Shown: in pieces, positions 25,642-37,472 of the stretch
How positions within the stretch are numbered: the first letter of the stretch is position 1
Layout of the letters: every line of letters begins with the position of its first letter
Assembly: GCA_905181835.1 (NCBI GenBank)
Contig: CAJIZF010000002.1
Location: 62,001-126,000 of the forward strand
Direction of reading: 5' to 3'
Source of the DNA: an uncultured Flavobacteriaceae bacterium
GTDB lineage: Bacteria > Bacteroidota > Bacteroidia > Flavobacteriales > Flavobacteriaceae
DNA: 64,000 bases
Program-made: the position numbers and the translations under genes
The notes under the pieces: generated by a model
What the model was told of the DNA's origin: nothing
Seen by the model: only the letters and a program-made list of their open reading frames with translations
The model's database searches: none

Positions 25642-27237
25642 ATGGCGCTAAAACATATTTCTTACCAAAAAACAGGTTATTTTTCAGCATTAATGAATGA
25701 TTATTTAGCTGAAAAAGAAACCTTACACCCTTTTTTTAATCGTTTCCCAAGGATAGAAAATTTCGAAAAGCAGTTTTATGAAAAAAAAGATTTTTTTTCT
25801 AAAAAGAAAAGAGAAGTTTTAGTAGCTAGTTTAACTAAACAGTACGAAGGTTTTGAGGTATCTAATTTGACACAGCAAAATATTGATTTACTGTTAAATG
25901 ATAATACATTTACCATCACTACAGGTCATCAACTCAATTTGTTTACGGGACCTATTTATTTCTTGTATAAAATAATCTCGGTAGTCAATTTATCGGAGGA
26001 TTTGAATAAAAAATATAGTAATCAGCATTTTGTTCCTATATATTGGATGGCCACTGAAGATCATGATTTTGACGAAATTAATTACTTCAACTTGTTTGGA
26101 AATAAAATGGATTGGATTCGTGAAAGTGGGGGAGCTGTTGGAGAATTGGATACCTGTGGTTTAAATAAGTTATTAGAATCTCTAAAATCTAAATTTGGCA
26201 CAAGTGAGAATGCCAAAAAACTAATTGATTTATTTTCGAAATCTTATTTAAATCATGATAACTTAAGTGATGCAACTCGCTATATAGCCAACGAATTATT
26301 TGCAGAATATGGACTAGTTATTTTGGATGGTAATCATCGAGAGCTTAAAGAAGAATTCACTCCTTTTGCTCAAAAAGAATTATTAGATAATAAATCGTTT
26401 TCAATTATAAACGAAACTACAAATCGATTAGAAGCCATTGACTATAAAAAACAGGTACACCCTAGAAAGATTAATCTATTTTATATAATTAAAGGAATTC
26501 GAGAACGAATTATTGAAGACCAAGGTGTTTATAAAATTAACAATACTGCACTTTTTTTTAGTAAAGATGAAATTTTAGTAGAATTAAAAAATCATCCAGA
26601 ACGTTTTTCACCCAATGCTTTATTGAGACCTTTGTATCAAGAATTAGTATTGCCTAACCTCTGTTATGTAGGAGGAGGAGGAGAGTTGGCTTATTGGTTT
26701 CAATTAAAAGATTATTTTAAAAGTGTGGAAGTTACTTTCCCTATTTTGTTATTGCGAAACTCACTTTTATTGGTGCCCCAAAAAATTTCTAGAAAATTAG
26801 AAAAACTAAATGAATCTGTCGAGAATTTATTTTTAGATACTTGCGATTTAGAAAAAAAACATGCTCAAGATTTATCTACGATTAACATAAACTTTATACC
26901 GCAGCGAAATCATTTACAACAGCAGTTTAAAGATCTGTATGAGCTTGCTAAGCAAACCGATGTTTCTTTTTTAGGAGCTGTCAAAGCACAAGAAAAAAAA
27001 CAGCTAAATGGTTTAGATAAGTTAGAAAAACGATTGTTAAAAGCAGAAAAAAGAAAATTTAAAGATGAAATAGAGCGTTTAATAACTATTCAAAAATATT
27101 TGTTTCCCGAACAAAAATTACAAGAGCGAACGATAAATTTCTCTGAATTTTATCTGGATTATGGAGAAAAATTTATTAACCAGTTAAAAAAAGAAATAGA
27201 TCCACTTTGCCATAAATTCACAATTTTGGAGTTGTAA
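25642..27237 (+). CDS. bshC: Bacillithiol biosynthesis cysteine-adding enzyme BshC
   Basis: Proposed last enzyme of bacillithiol synthesis, adding cysteine to glucosaminyl malate. The 531-residue protein has the family features TITTGHQLNLFTGPIYFLYK (about 92-111), IYWMATEDHDFDEINYF, PDGNHRELK-like VILDGNHREL, and YVGGGGELAYW around residue 350. A lysine/glutamate-rich coiled coil lies near 400-480. It is monocistronic, divergent from the M14 peptidase and convergent with the DUF1295 gene. Other bsh genes are not in the window. The sequence suggests the cell uses bacillithiol as its low-molecular-weight thiol, as known for Bacteroidota. Confidence 0.92.
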   Translation: MALKHISYQKTGYFSALMNDYLAEKETLHPFFNRFPRIENFEKQFYEKKDFFSKKKREVLVASLTKQYEGFEVSNLTQQNIDLLLNDNTFTITTGHQLNLFTGPIYFLYKIISVVNLSEDLNKKYSNQHFVPIYWMATEDHDFDEINYFNLFGNKMDWIRESGGAVGELDTCGLNKLLESLKSKFGTSENAKKLIDLFSKSYLNHDNLSDATRYIANELFAEYGLVILDGNHRELKEEFTPFAQKELLDNKSFSIINETTNRLEAIDYKKQVHPRKINLFYIIKGIRERIIEDQGVYKINNTALFFSKDEILVELKNHPERFSPNALLRPLYQELVLPNLCYVGGGGELAYWFQLKDYFKSVEVTFPILLLRNSLLLVPQKISRKLEKLNESVENLFLDTCDLEKKHAQDLSTININFIPQRNHLQQQFKDLYELAKQTDVSFLGAVKAQEKKQLNGLDKLEKRLLKAEKRKFKDEIERLITIQKYLFPEQKLQERTINFSEFYLDYGEKFINQLKKEIDPLCHKFTILEL

Positions 27238-27289
27238 ATAAATCTTTATGACTCTACAAAAATTCAGAAAGTTTTTTGAAGGGAATTAC

Positions 27290-28219
27290 CTAATTATCGG
27301 TTTTAAATTTTTTGTTTAGGGGCAAAAATCGTCCGACTTCTTTTAAATATTTTTTATAAAGCGGATACTTTTTGGAGGTTTCTTCTTCACTAAAATCAGA
27401 ACTGCCTTTGAATAAAAGGACTAATAGCAAGGCACCGGCGATCGACCAGTTCAACCATATATTGGTAGCTATTATAGAAAATAAATAGAAAACAATCCAA
27501 ACGCTTTGTTCCGCAGTATAATTAGGATGCCTCATATAGGCCCAAAGCCCCGTGTGAGTGAAGCCAACTTTATGAAAGGCGTCTACATCTCCTTCTTTAA
27601 TTTGGCGATATTTTTCCTCTTGATAGTGATATTGTTGATTATCTGCAATATATTCCATAATTACAAAAGCTACGAAAATGATAGCAAGCGAATAATCATA
27701 AATTCCTAAAGGAACATTACTTTCCATAGCTTTAAGTGCTGGTAGTGTAAATAATAAAATTAATCCCATCTGATAACCGGAAATGAAGAAAAAGTTAAAA
27801 GACACCCATTTCCAAGGTGCTTGAAATTCTGGTTTTGCGCGTAATATTGGCCAACGATAATCTTCTACTCCTGTCCAAAATCTCCAGGAATAACCACCTC
27901 TTCTCGCAAAATTATATGACAACCTTATTGCCCAAAAAGTAACAAGGCAAGCCATTAAGACTATACGAGCTTCGAAACCTGATTGATAAGCAATGATCCA
28001 TGCGTAGGGAGCTGGAATGATACTCCACACTTTATCCACTTGACTGTAGTTGTTAGTAATTGTACTAACTACAAAACAAAGACCAGCTGCAACTGCATAA
28101 ACACATAATAAAGTTTGAAGCGTTTCATGTTGCAGATTCGTTAAGGCTACATCAAAATTAAATGTTATAATTGGAACGAGTATGAGCGTGAACATTAGAA
28201 ATAATACTGTTTTCCACAT
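27290..28219 (-). CDS. DUF1295 / steroid 5-alpha-reductase-like membrane protein
   Basis: A 309-residue integral membrane protein with about seven or eight helices. The C-terminal region holds the isoprenylcysteine-methyltransferase/reductase-like signature: TGLWAYMRHPNYTAEQSVW, and EEETSKKYPLYKKYLKEVGRFLP at the end. Family members reduce steroid or unsaturated lipid chains or methylate lipids using NADPH or SAM, but the substrate of this bacterial branch is not established. It lies 71 bases downstream of the disrupted HMG-CoA synthase gene on the same strand. The two could share a transcript, linking it loosely to isoprenoids. Confidence 0.87.
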   Translation of the reverse strand: MWKTVLFLMFTLILVPIITFNFDVALTNLQHETLQTLLCVYAVAAGLCFVVSTITNNYSQVDKVWSIIPAPYAWIIAYQSGFEARIVLMACLVTFWAIRLSYNFARRGGYSWRFWTGVEDYRWPILRAKPEFQAPWKWVSFNFFFISGYQMGLILLFTLPALKAMESNVPLGIYDYSLAIIFVAFVIMEYIADNQQYHYQEEKYRQIKEGDVDAFHKVGFTHTGLWAYMRHPNYTAEQSVWIVFYLFSIIATNIWLNWSIAGALLLVLLFKGSSDFSEEETSKKYPLYKKYLKEVGRFLPLNKKFKTDN

Positions 28220-28290
28220 GAGATCTATAGATTAGTGTTTTTGTAAAAATAATTATTTATTTAATAATTTTTCGATTTTTACTTAAATAG

Positions 28291-29665
28291 TCATGAATAG
28301 TATCTAAAACCCTGCATATTTTCTTGCTTACTTATTTCTTTAAGAACCATACTATTCTTCTTAATGATAACTTTGTCTAAACTATTGTTGTGTAGTTTTT
28401 CATAGGTTTTGAAGTCTATATAATTTCTATTATTCAGAGATTCAAAAATATTTAAATGATTTATTTTTTCTCTCCAGGTATCCACTACTTTACCTTCTAA
28501 TATTTTTGATTTTGAGCCACTACCATAACTTAAAAAACCGACAACGTTGTCAACTAATTCTTTTTGGTTATCATTTGAGACAGAGAGAAAACTTAAAAAT
28601 GACATAAAAACTGAAGCTGTATACATGTTTCCAATTTGCATGGAAGCTTTTTCACCTGCTTCAATTTTTTGACTAACAAAATTTTGGATAAAATGATGAT
28701 TTTGAAGCTACTTTTTTCCAGACCTTAACATCTACACTGTCTACTAGTTTTCCAATTTCTTTTTCTAAATTTTCCATCAAACCTTTTTCATTTATCCAAT
28801 CCAACCAGATGTCAAGCATCATTCTTCTTCCTTGATATGCATAAGGTAAATGAAAAATTAAATGGTCCCAGTCATTTAAAAAATCAGTTTCTTTCTGTTT
28901 ATTAAAGTGTTCTAAAGCTTCAGAAATTCTGTTTTGATAACATGTGTTTGAATAATAACCGTCAAAAACAGGTTCTTCCACATACAGTTCTATTTTTTCT
29001 TTTGAGGACTTCGTTATTTCTTGAACCGATGTGTTTTTTAAGTCCTTATTGGTGATAGTTTTCCTAGGCTTAAAAAAATCACCTACATGCTCCATACCCA
29101 CGCCAATTGTTTGATTTAGCTCTAGTATAGCTGGATTGTTTGCGATTAAAATAGCGACTGCTCCTGCCCCTTGAGTATATTCGCCCGAAGACTCTAATTC
29201 GTATTTTGCCACATCAGATGCAATTACAATAGCTTTTCTATCTGGAAATGCTCTAACCCAATCCATACAATTCTCCATAGCGTCAATTGCACCTATACAA
29301 GCAAATGTTAAATCTACTACATCACAATTTTTAAAACAACGTATTCCATATTTAGATTTTAAAACATTTTCTACAGTGCCGACAGCATATGTAGCTGTGG
29401 GTTTTGAAGCATCAAGAGCACTTTCAGTACCTAAATAAATACGTCCAATACTTGTAGGGTCGACCTTATTGTTGATTATTAAATTTAATAAGGCGTTAGC
29501 AGCCATAGAAGCGACATCTTCATCGGTATCTACTAAAGCCATTGTTTTTAATCCTAAGCCTTTTTCTAATTTAGCAGGAGGGATGTTTCTTGCTTCTGCA
29601 AGGTCTTTTATTTTTAGAGCAATTGGCGGTACGTAATAATCAATTGCATCAATTCCAATTTTCAT
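28291..29665 (-). pseudogene. Hydroxymethylglutaryl-CoA synthase, frame-disrupted
   Basis: Condenses acetyl-CoA with acetoacetyl-CoA in the mevalonate pathway. The coding region is split into a 330-codon frame (29665 down to 28673) and a second frame down to 28291. Removing one base from the GG at 28686-28687 (CC on the coding strand) joins them, reading SSFYQNFVSQKIEAGEKAS across the break and giving about 457 residues, the normal length. Motifs of the family are present: LGTESALDASKP, the catalytic cysteine in LTFACIGAIDAM, GAGAVAIL and HLPYAYQGRRM. The second part has the C-terminal GSGSKSKILEGKV. Either the base is a sequencing error and the gene is functional, or a real indel has disabled an enzyme that flavobacteria normally need for isoprenoids. 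Confidence 0.9.
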
Positions 29666-29891
29666 ATTTAGAGGATAATTAGTGGTTAAGACTGATACTA
29701 AACGAAGTTATCAGAATATGTGTGCATTATTTTAAATGATTTTTTTATAAATAAAGCATTTATTTGTAAACCTACAAATAGAGTCTTATTTCATATAAAA
29801 CAAATCTAAACTAAACTTATAAATTAACGTATTTTTTATAAGATGTTTAACTAAAATTAATTAAAAAGTATAGTGAAATAATTTTTTAGCC

Positions 29892-29899
29892 TATTTTTG
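29892..29899 (+). promoter_or_regulatory. -7 box (TATTTTTG) abutting the guaA start
   Basis: Perfect TAnnTTTG only three bases before the guaA ATG at 29903. If used, transcription would start at or near the initiation codon and the mRNA would be leaderless. No clear -33 TTTG is visible at 17-23 bases upstream. Confidence 0.5.
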
Positions 29900-29902
29900 C
29901 AC

Positions 29903-31435
29903 ATGCAAAATAACGTCCTCATTTTAGATTTTGGGTCACAGTATACACAACTCATAGCAAGACGCGTAAGAGAATTAAATATTTACTGTGAAATCCATCC
30001 TTTCAATAAATCAATTAAAAATTTAGATAACTACAAGGCAGTGATCTTATCGGGGAGTCCTTTTTCAGTAAGAGCAGAAGATGCTCCGCATCCTGATCTC
30101 TCTAAAATAAAAACAAAGAAACCATTGTTGGGGGTGTGTTATGGCGCCCAGTATCTTTCTCATCATTATGGTGGAAAAGTCGAGCCATCAAATATTAGAG
30201 AATACGGCCGTGCTAACCTCTCTGAAATACTAGAAAATGAACTTTTATTCGAAGGCATAGAAAATGCTAGTCAAGTATGGATGAGTCATAGTGATACCAT
30301 AACAAAACTTCCTGAAAATGGAGTCAGGCTTGCGAGTACTAAAGATGTTGCTAATGCTGCTTATCGAATACAAGGTGAAGACACCTATGCTATTCAATTT
30401 CATCCTGAAGTATACCATACCACTTGTGGTAAAAATATCCTAGAAAATTTTTTAGTAAAAATTGCAAAAATTGAACAAACTTGGACACCTGCTGCTTTTG
30501 TTGACACTACCGTGGCTAGTTTAAAAGAAAAATTAGGGAACGACAAAGTTATTCTGGGTTTAAGTGGAGGTGTGGATTCTACTGTAGCAGCAGTTTTATT
30601 ACACAAGGCCATAGGTAAAAATTTGTATTGTATTTTCGTTAATAACGGATTGCTTCGTAAAAATGAATTTCAAAATGTTTTAGATCAATACGAGCATATG
30701 GGGCTAAACGTAAAAGGAGTCGATTCTTCAAACCGTTTTTTAGATGCTTTAAAAGGAATTGTTGATCCGGAGCTCAAAAGAAAAGCAATTGGAAAGGTTT
30801 TTATCGAAGTTTTTGATGATGAAGCTCATCTTGTTGAAGATGTTCATTGGTTGGCACAAGGGACTATTTATCCTGATGTAATTGAAAGCGTTTCTGCAAC
30901 TGGTGGACCCTCGGCAACTATTAAATCACACCACAACGTTGGAGGTTTGCCAGATTTCATGAAGTTAAAAGTAGTGGAGCCGCTTAGAATGATATTTAAA
31001 GATGAAGTAAGAAGAGTAGGAGCCCAGATGGGAATTGACACTGATTTATTAGGTAGGCATCCTTTTCCAGGACCAGGATTAGGAATTCGTATTTTAGGAG
31101 ATATTACTGCAGAAAAGGTAAGAGTATTACAGGAAGTAGATGCGATTTTCATCGATGGTTTAAAAAAATGGAATTTATACAATCAAGTTTGGCAAGCAGG
31201 TGCAATGTTATTGCCAGTCAGCAGTGTTGGTGTAATGGGAGATGAAAGAACTTACGAAAAAGTAGTAGCCTTGAGAGCAGTTGAGTCAACAGATGGTATG
31301 ACTGCAGATTGGGTAAATTTACCCTATAAGTTTCTACAAGAAACATCAAATCTGATAATAAATAGAGTGAAAGGTGTTAATAGAGTAGTTTACGATATAA
31401 GTTCAAAACCTCCTGCAACCATTGAATGGGAATAG
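29903..31435 (+). CDS. guaA: GMP synthase (glutamine-hydrolysing)
   Basis: Converts XMP to GMP using glutamine and ATP. The N-terminal class I amidotransferase domain (about 1-190) has the nucleophile in [14 protein letters not shown] and the His/Glu pair in QFHPEVYHT. The ATP pyrophosphatase domain begins with the P-loop [14 protein letters not shown], and the C-terminal dimerisation domain ends with the family's usual [12 protein letters not shown] at 29897 is in frame, but the ATG at 29903 is preferred because the TTG lies inside the promoter-like box. The product is 510 residues. It heads the run of LysM protein, DUF3820, pyrG and yidC, and guaB, the preceding step, is at 54989. Confidence 0.97.
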   Translation: MQNNVLILDFGSQYTQLIARRVRELNIYCEIHPFNKSIKNLDNYKAVILSGSPFSVRAEDAPHPDLSKIKTKKPLLGVCYGAQYLSHHYGGKVEPSNIREYGRANLSEILENELLFEGIENASQVWMSHSDTITKLPENGVRLASTKDVANAAYRIQGEDTYAIQFHPEVYHTTCGKNILENFLVKIAKIEQTWTPAAFVDTTVASLKEKLGNDKVILGLSGGVDSTVAAVLLHKAIGKNLYCIFVNNGLLRKNEFQNVLDQYEHMGLNVKGVDSSNRFLDALKGIVDPELKRKAIGKVFIEVFDDEAHLVEDVHWLAQGTIYPDVIESVSATGGPSATIKSHHNVGGLPDFMKLKVVEPLRMIFKDEVRRVGAQMGIDTDLLGRHPFPGPGLGIRILGDITAEKVRVLQEVDAIFIDGLKKWNLYNQVWQAGAMLLPVSSVGVMGDERTYEKVVALRAVESTDGMTADWVNLPYKFLQETSNLIINRVKGVNRVVYDISSKPPATIEWE

Positions 31436-31495
31436 ATTCATTAAAAAAAGGAATCATTTTTGATTGATACAAAAATATTCCAAAATCATTTACTA

Positions 31496-33415
31496 ATGAA
31501 AAAAATAATATTAATGCTGTTTCTTATTTTTTGTACAAATTTGTTGTGTGCACAAAATAATTATCAAAATCATACTATTAAAATAGGAGAAACCGTTTAT
31601 AGTATTTCTAAAACGTATATGATTTCTGAGGAAACAATTTATAAGTTAAATCCAGATGTAAAGCATGTCATCAAAACAGGGTTGATTTTGATTTTACCAT
31701 TAAATGGGGAAGAAGTAACTCTAAATCTTAAATTTTATCGTGTAAAAAGAAAAGAAAGCATAAATAGTATCGCTTTAAAATTTAATATACCTCAGGATTT
31801 ATTAAAAAATTACAATAAGGATTTATATACTCGTGAAGTAAACAAAGGCGAACGAATTAAAATTCCATTGATTAAAAAAACAATGGTAAATAAAAGTAAA
31901 TCTTCGTCTAAATCATCCAATAATAATATAACAATACATACGGTTTTGCCAAGAGAAACTAAATTTGGTATTGCTAAACAATACGAAATTACCATTACTG
32001 AATTAGAACATCTAAATCCAACGATGGGTGAAAGTCTCAATGTTGGAGATAAAATAAATGTACCCAAAAGTATTCTTTTAGCAGAATCAACAGTTGTTGA
32101 TGAGGATGAATTTGAATTGTATGAAGTTTTACCAAAAGAAGGTTTCTTTAGATTGAAAATAAAACTTGGACTTGACCGTGATGAAATAATATCATTAAAT
32201 CCTGCTGCAGTTGGAGGTTTAAAAGAAGGAATGATTTTAAAGATACCAAAACTCTTAAATTCAGAAGAGAAGTTCAAAAAAGAATCAATAGATTTAAGTA
32301 AGTATATAGTTAATAAAAGAAAAAAGAAGATAGCAGTAATGCTGCCATTTGACTATAACCGCATCGATTTAGATTCAATAAATGCAAATATTGAACTTTT
32401 GAAAAAAGATGTGACACTTGGGGTAGCTATTGATTTTTACAGTGGCGTGTTAATGGCTGCAGAATTTATGAAAGATAAGGGAGTCTCTACAGAAATAACT
32501 GTTTTTGATACGGAAGGTAAAGTAACTAAAGTTGAACAAATTATTAGTAGTTATAATTTTAACGATACCGATGCAGTTATTGGTCCTTTATTGAGTAAAA
32601 GTATTGAAAAAGCGGCTGTAGATTTACAATCAAATAATATCCCTGTATTTTCACCCTTGAGTAAAGTAAAGTTAAAAGAATACCCCAACTTACACCAAAC
32701 TTTACCGTCCAATGAGTCAATGGAAAAAGCGATGTTGTCTTACATTTCAAAAAGAAAAGACACCATCAATACCATTGTCATTACTGGAAAGGAGTGGACA
32801 AAAAGTAAAGGTATAATTATGTCGGCATTGCCAAAAGCAAAAACAATAGTGCCAGATGAGGGCAATTATTTATATTTAGAGAATATTGAGAAGCAAATCG
32901 ATACAACCAAGCATAATTGGGTAATATTACATTCAAATAATCCAATTTTAGTAAGCAATGTAGTGGGACTTTTAAATGGAATCCCAAAGGTAATATTAGA
33001 TTCGTTAGGTAATAAAATAGGTAACAATCGATTAAGGTTATTTGCAGTAAAAAAATCCCGAGCTTTTGATTATAATGATGTTTCGAACATACATTTGGCA
33101 AATTTAAATTTCACATATCCCTCGGTAAATAAACATTATAATTATGAAATGTTAACTCCCTTTTTAGTGAGTTATAAATATAAGTATGGCGTAATGCCTA
33201 ATAAATATGCTATCAGAGGTTTTGATGTAACTTACGATATACTTTTAAGATTAGCTAATGCAGAAGTTTTTGAAGAAGCATTCGCGACCGATATTTATAC
33301 GGAGTATGTTGAAAATAAATTTCAATACGTTTTTGACCCAAAAAAAGGTTACAAAAATCAAGTTTTTTATATCATGAAATATAACAATGATCTACAATTA
33401 GAAGTAGTGGAATAA
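31496..33415 (+). CDS. LysM-repeat protein with a periplasmic-binding-protein-like domain
   Basis: A 639-residue exported protein. The frame extends upstream to a TTG at 31460, but the ATG at 31496 gives a proper signal peptide (MKKIILMLFLIFCTNLLCAQ). Four LysM-like repeats follow, near residues 23-65 (KIGETVYSISKTYMISEETI), 78-125, 145-190 and 205-255; LysM modules bind N-acetylglucosamine in peptidoglycan. The second half (about 280-639) resembles a type 1 periplasmic ligand-binding fold (KKIAVMLPFDYNRID, GVAIDFYSGVLMAAEFMKDKG, IGPLLSKSIEKA). No permease is nearby. A wall-bound sensor or scaffold is an inference. The gene follows guaA on the same strand. Confidence 0.87.
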   Translation: MKKIILMLFLIFCTNLLCAQNNYQNHTIKIGETVYSISKTYMISEETIYKLNPDVKHVIKTGLILILPLNGEEVTLNLKFYRVKRKESINSIALKFNIPQDLLKNYNKDLYTREVNKGERIKIPLIKKTMVNKSKSSSKSSNNNITIHTVLPRETKFGIAKQYEITITELEHLNPTMGESLNVGDKINVPKSILLAESTVVDEDEFELYEVLPKEGFFRLKIKLGLDRDEIISLNPAAVGGLKEGMILKIPKLLNSEEKFKKESIDLSKYIVNKRKKKIAVMLPFDYNRIDLDSINANIELLKKDVTLGVAIDFYSGVLMAAEFMKDKGVSTEITVFDTEGKVTKVEQIISSYNFNDTDAVIGPLLSKSIEKAAVDLQSNNIPVFSPLSKVKLKEYPNLHQTLPSNESMEKAMLSYISKRKDTINTIVITGKEWTKSKGIIMSALPKAKTIVPDEGNYLYLENIEKQIDTTKHNWVILHSNNPILVSNVVGLLNGIPKVILDSLGNKIGNNRLRLFAVKKSRAFDYNDVSNIHLANLNFTYPSVNKHYNYEMLTPFLVSYKYKYGVMPNKYAIRGFDVTYDILLRLANAEVFEEAFATDIYTEYVENKFQYVFDPKKGYKNQVFYIMKYNNDLQLEVVE

Positions 33416-33455
33416 AACTATCTTTATAATTCTGTAGTAATTATCCCAAAGTATC

Positions 33456-33671
33456 TTGTTAAATCCCAATCATTTAATCGAGCTTGCAAATTATAAAATG
33501 CCTTTTGGTAAATATAAAGGGTATTATTTGGTTCATATTCCTGAACATTATTATACTTGGTATAAGAGAAAGGGATTTCCAAAAGGGAAGCTAGGTAGAC
33601 TGATGCAGGAGATGGATGAAATCAAAATAAATGGTTTGGAAGAGTTACTCATAAAACTCATTCGAAAGTAG
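33456..33671 (+). CDS. DUF3820 family protein (TTG start)
   Basis: A 71-residue protein with the DUF3820 core MPFGKYKGYYLVHIPEHYYTWYKRKGFP, followed by GKLGRLMQEMDEIKINGLEELL. No in-frame ATG lies upstream of the core methionine at 33498. Starting at the TTG gives a 14-residue N-terminus, MLNPNHLIELANYK, that resembles the N-termini I recall for the family, so TTG is chosen. The function is unknown; the family label 'quorum-sensing-regulated virulence factor' comes from one member and should not be transferred. It lies between the LysM gene and pyrG. Confidence 0.75.
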   Translation: MLNPNHLIELANYKMPFGKYKGYYLVHIPEHYYTWYKRKGFPKGKLGRLMQEMDEIKINGLEELLIKLIRK

Positions 33672-33787
33672 ATTTAAAATGTGATTCAAATTATAGATTA
33701 TAAAATTATTCAATTTCTGAATGGGTTTCTTAATATTTATCTCTTTGCTTTACTAATAAATCCTTACATTTACATCCCGTATAATAA

Positions 33788-35422
<1,635 letters not shown>

Positions 35423-35507
35423 CGATTTTAAAAAAAAGGTTCGATATTTGAAAATAAGATATCTAATTATTAATTAAGTTCTCTAATAATAATTTAGAGC
35501 GATACAT

Positions 35508-37400
35508 ATGGAAGAAAAAAAGTTTGATTTAAATACGATTATTGGTTTTTTACTGATTGGTGGAATTTTGTTGTTTATGCTCTGGCAGAATCAACCAACT
35601 CCCGAAGAGTTAGAGGCTCAGAAACTAGCCAAAGAAAAATCTGAACAATTAGAAGATGATAAAAAAACCTCTGAAGTTAAAAATCAGGAAGATATCACTC
35701 TAGAAAATGCAAGCAATCAGATTGGTTTTAATAAACCCAGCGATTCAATCGGGATTGCTGAGCTTCAAAATATACTAGGTTCTTTTGCCTATTCTGGCAC
35801 ACTACCCTCTGCAAAAAACGCAACTACAATTATTGAAAACGAAGTTTTAAAATTAACAGTCAGTAATAAGGGGGGATATATAGTTGAAGCAGAATTGAAA
35901 GATCAGACCATATATGATGGTACTCCAGTTTTTTTAATTAAAGATGGAAATTCCTCTTTAAATCTCCAATTTTCATCAGAAAATAGATTATTAAATTCTC
36001 AAGATTTATATTTTGAGCCCTCTTTATCAAATAATGGAAATAATCAAGTGCTTTCCATGAAATTAAAAACTTCAGCAAATAACTTTATTGAATATCGTTA
36101 TGAATTAAATCCAACTGATTACATGCTAGGTTTTAGTATTAAAACACAAGGTCTAGAAAATATTATAAATACAACACAACCAATCTATTTAGATTGGAAC
36201 TTTATTGGGTATCGTCAAGCTAAAAGTATCTCTTATGAAAATAGATACTCTCGATTAACTTATGAATACGAAAATGGAGACAAGCATAGTAAATTATCAC
36301 CAGCTTCAGATGATAATGAACTAGAAAAAAATGTGACTTGGATGAACTTCCGTCAGCATTTTTTTAGTTCTATGTTATTAACTGATACTGCTTTTAAAGA
36401 AGTGGCATTGAGTTCTATTGATTTAGTGAAAGATGAAGAGGTAGATACTCTCTACACAAAAAAATATGGTGCAAGGATGTTATTAGAACCTAAAGCTGGA
36501 GGAATTTCTTACACTATGAATATGTATTATGGACCGACAGATTACCAGATTTTTAAATCTTACGATCGTAATCTAGACGAAGCTATGCCTTTGGGTTGGG
36601 GTATTTTCGGATTTTTAAATAAATACCTAATTATTCCACTTTTCGGATTTTTAAGTGGGTTTTTACCTGCTGGTATTGCTATTATAATGTTGACAGTCTT
36701 GATAAAATTAGCCTTATCACCGGTTCAGTACAAACAATATTTATCTCAAGCTAAACTAAAAGTATTAAAGCCAGAACTGGACGAGATTAAAGAAAAATTT
36801 AAGGGAAACAAAATGAAGATTCAACAAGAAACAATGAAACTTCAGACTGTAGCAGGAGCAAGTCCTCTTAAAGGGTGTTTGCCGGCCTTACTGCAGATTC
36901 CTGTTTTTTATGCCTTATTTACCTTTTTTCCAACTGCATTTGATTTGCGCCAAAAAAGTTTCTTATGGGCTGATGATTTGTCCAGTTTTGATGTAATCGC
37001 AGAATTACCTTTTTATATTCCATTTTACGGTGACCATGTTAGTTTATTTCCTATACTAGCATCTATTGCTATCTTTATTTATATGATGATGACAACGGGT
37101 CAATCAATGCAACAACAAGAAGGAATGCCTAACATGAAGTTTATTATGTATTTGTCTCCTTTAATGATGTTGGTGTTTTTTAATAATTATGCATCAGGTT
37201 TATCATTATATTACTTTGTTTCAAATATGATTACTATTGGAATTATGTTAGTCATTAAAAACTTTATCATTGATGACGATAAAATTCTTGCCAAAATTCA
37301 GGAAAATAAAAAGAAACCAAAGAAGCAAAATAAATTCCAGAAAAAGATGGCAGAGATGATGGAACAAGCTGAGGCGCAAAAAAAGAAAGGTAAAAGATAA
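35508..37400 (+). CDS. yidC: Membrane protein insertase YidC
   Basis: Inserts and folds inner-membrane proteins, alone or with SecYEG. The 630-residue product has an N-terminal membrane anchor (about 10-24), a large periplasmic beta domain (about 90-360) and the conserved insertase core (about 370-585) starting GWGIFGFLNKYLIIPLFGFLSGFLP. It contains MLTVLIKLALSPVQYKQYLSQAK, PLKGCLPALLQIPVFYALF and a lysine-rich C-terminal tail (KKPKKQNKFQKK) that probably contacts ribosomes. The cytosolic helical hairpin near residue 420-440 is visible (LDEIKEKFKGNKMKIQ). It completes the export machinery here with secA and yajC. Confidence 0.97.
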   Translation: MEEKKFDLNTIIGFLLIGGILLFMLWQNQPTPEELEAQKLAKEKSEQLEDDKKTSEVKNQEDITLENASNQIGFNKPSDSIGIAELQNILGSFAYSGTLPSAKNATTIIENEVLKLTVSNKGGYIVEAELKDQTIYDGTPVFLIKDGNSSLNLQFSSENRLLNSQDLYFEPSLSNNGNNQVLSMKLKTSANNFIEYRYELNPTDYMLGFSIKTQGLENIINTTQPIYLDWNFIGYRQAKSISYENRYSRLTYEYENGDKHSKLSPASDDNELEKNVTWMNFRQHFFSSMLLTDTAFKEVALSSIDLVKDEEVDTLYTKKYGARMLLEPKAGGISYTMNMYYGPTDYQIFKSYDRNLDEAMPLGWGIFGFLNKYLIIPLFGFLSGFLPAGIAIIMLTVLIKLALSPVQYKQYLSQAKLKVLKPELDEIKEKFKGNKMKIQQETMKLQTVAGASPLKGCLPALLQIPVFYALFTFFPTAFDLRQKSFLWADDLSSFDVIAELPFYIPFYGDHVSLFPILASIAIFIYMMMTTGQSMQQQEGMPNMKFIMYLSPLMMLVFFNNYASGLSLYYFVSNMITIGIMLVIKNFIIDDDKILAKIQENKKKPKKQNKFQKKMAEMMEQAEAQKKKGKR

Positions 37401-37472
37401 ATAATAAAAATTCCAATAGGAGGTTTTACAAACTGATATTTTTTTGTTTTCCTAATGATAATTAATCAAACT

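Noticed and set aside
29897-29899. TTG as the guaA start
   Set aside because: It lies inside the promoter-like TATTTTTG box, and the ATG at 29903 gives the normal N-terminus for the family.
29666-29902. The longest gap among the larger ones, searched for tRNA, small RNA or hidden genes
   Set aside because: No cloverleaf-like arms, no long hairpin and no open frame with a motif. It looks like a divergent promoter region.
31434-31462. GATTC/GAATC hairpin after guaA
   Set aside because: The stem is only five bases with a long A-rich loop, which is weak for a terminator.
31810-32277. A 155-codon minus-strand frame inside the LysM gene
   Set aside because: It lies wholly within a well-supported gene, is Ser/Phe/Leu-rich as expected of a shadow, and has no recognisable family.
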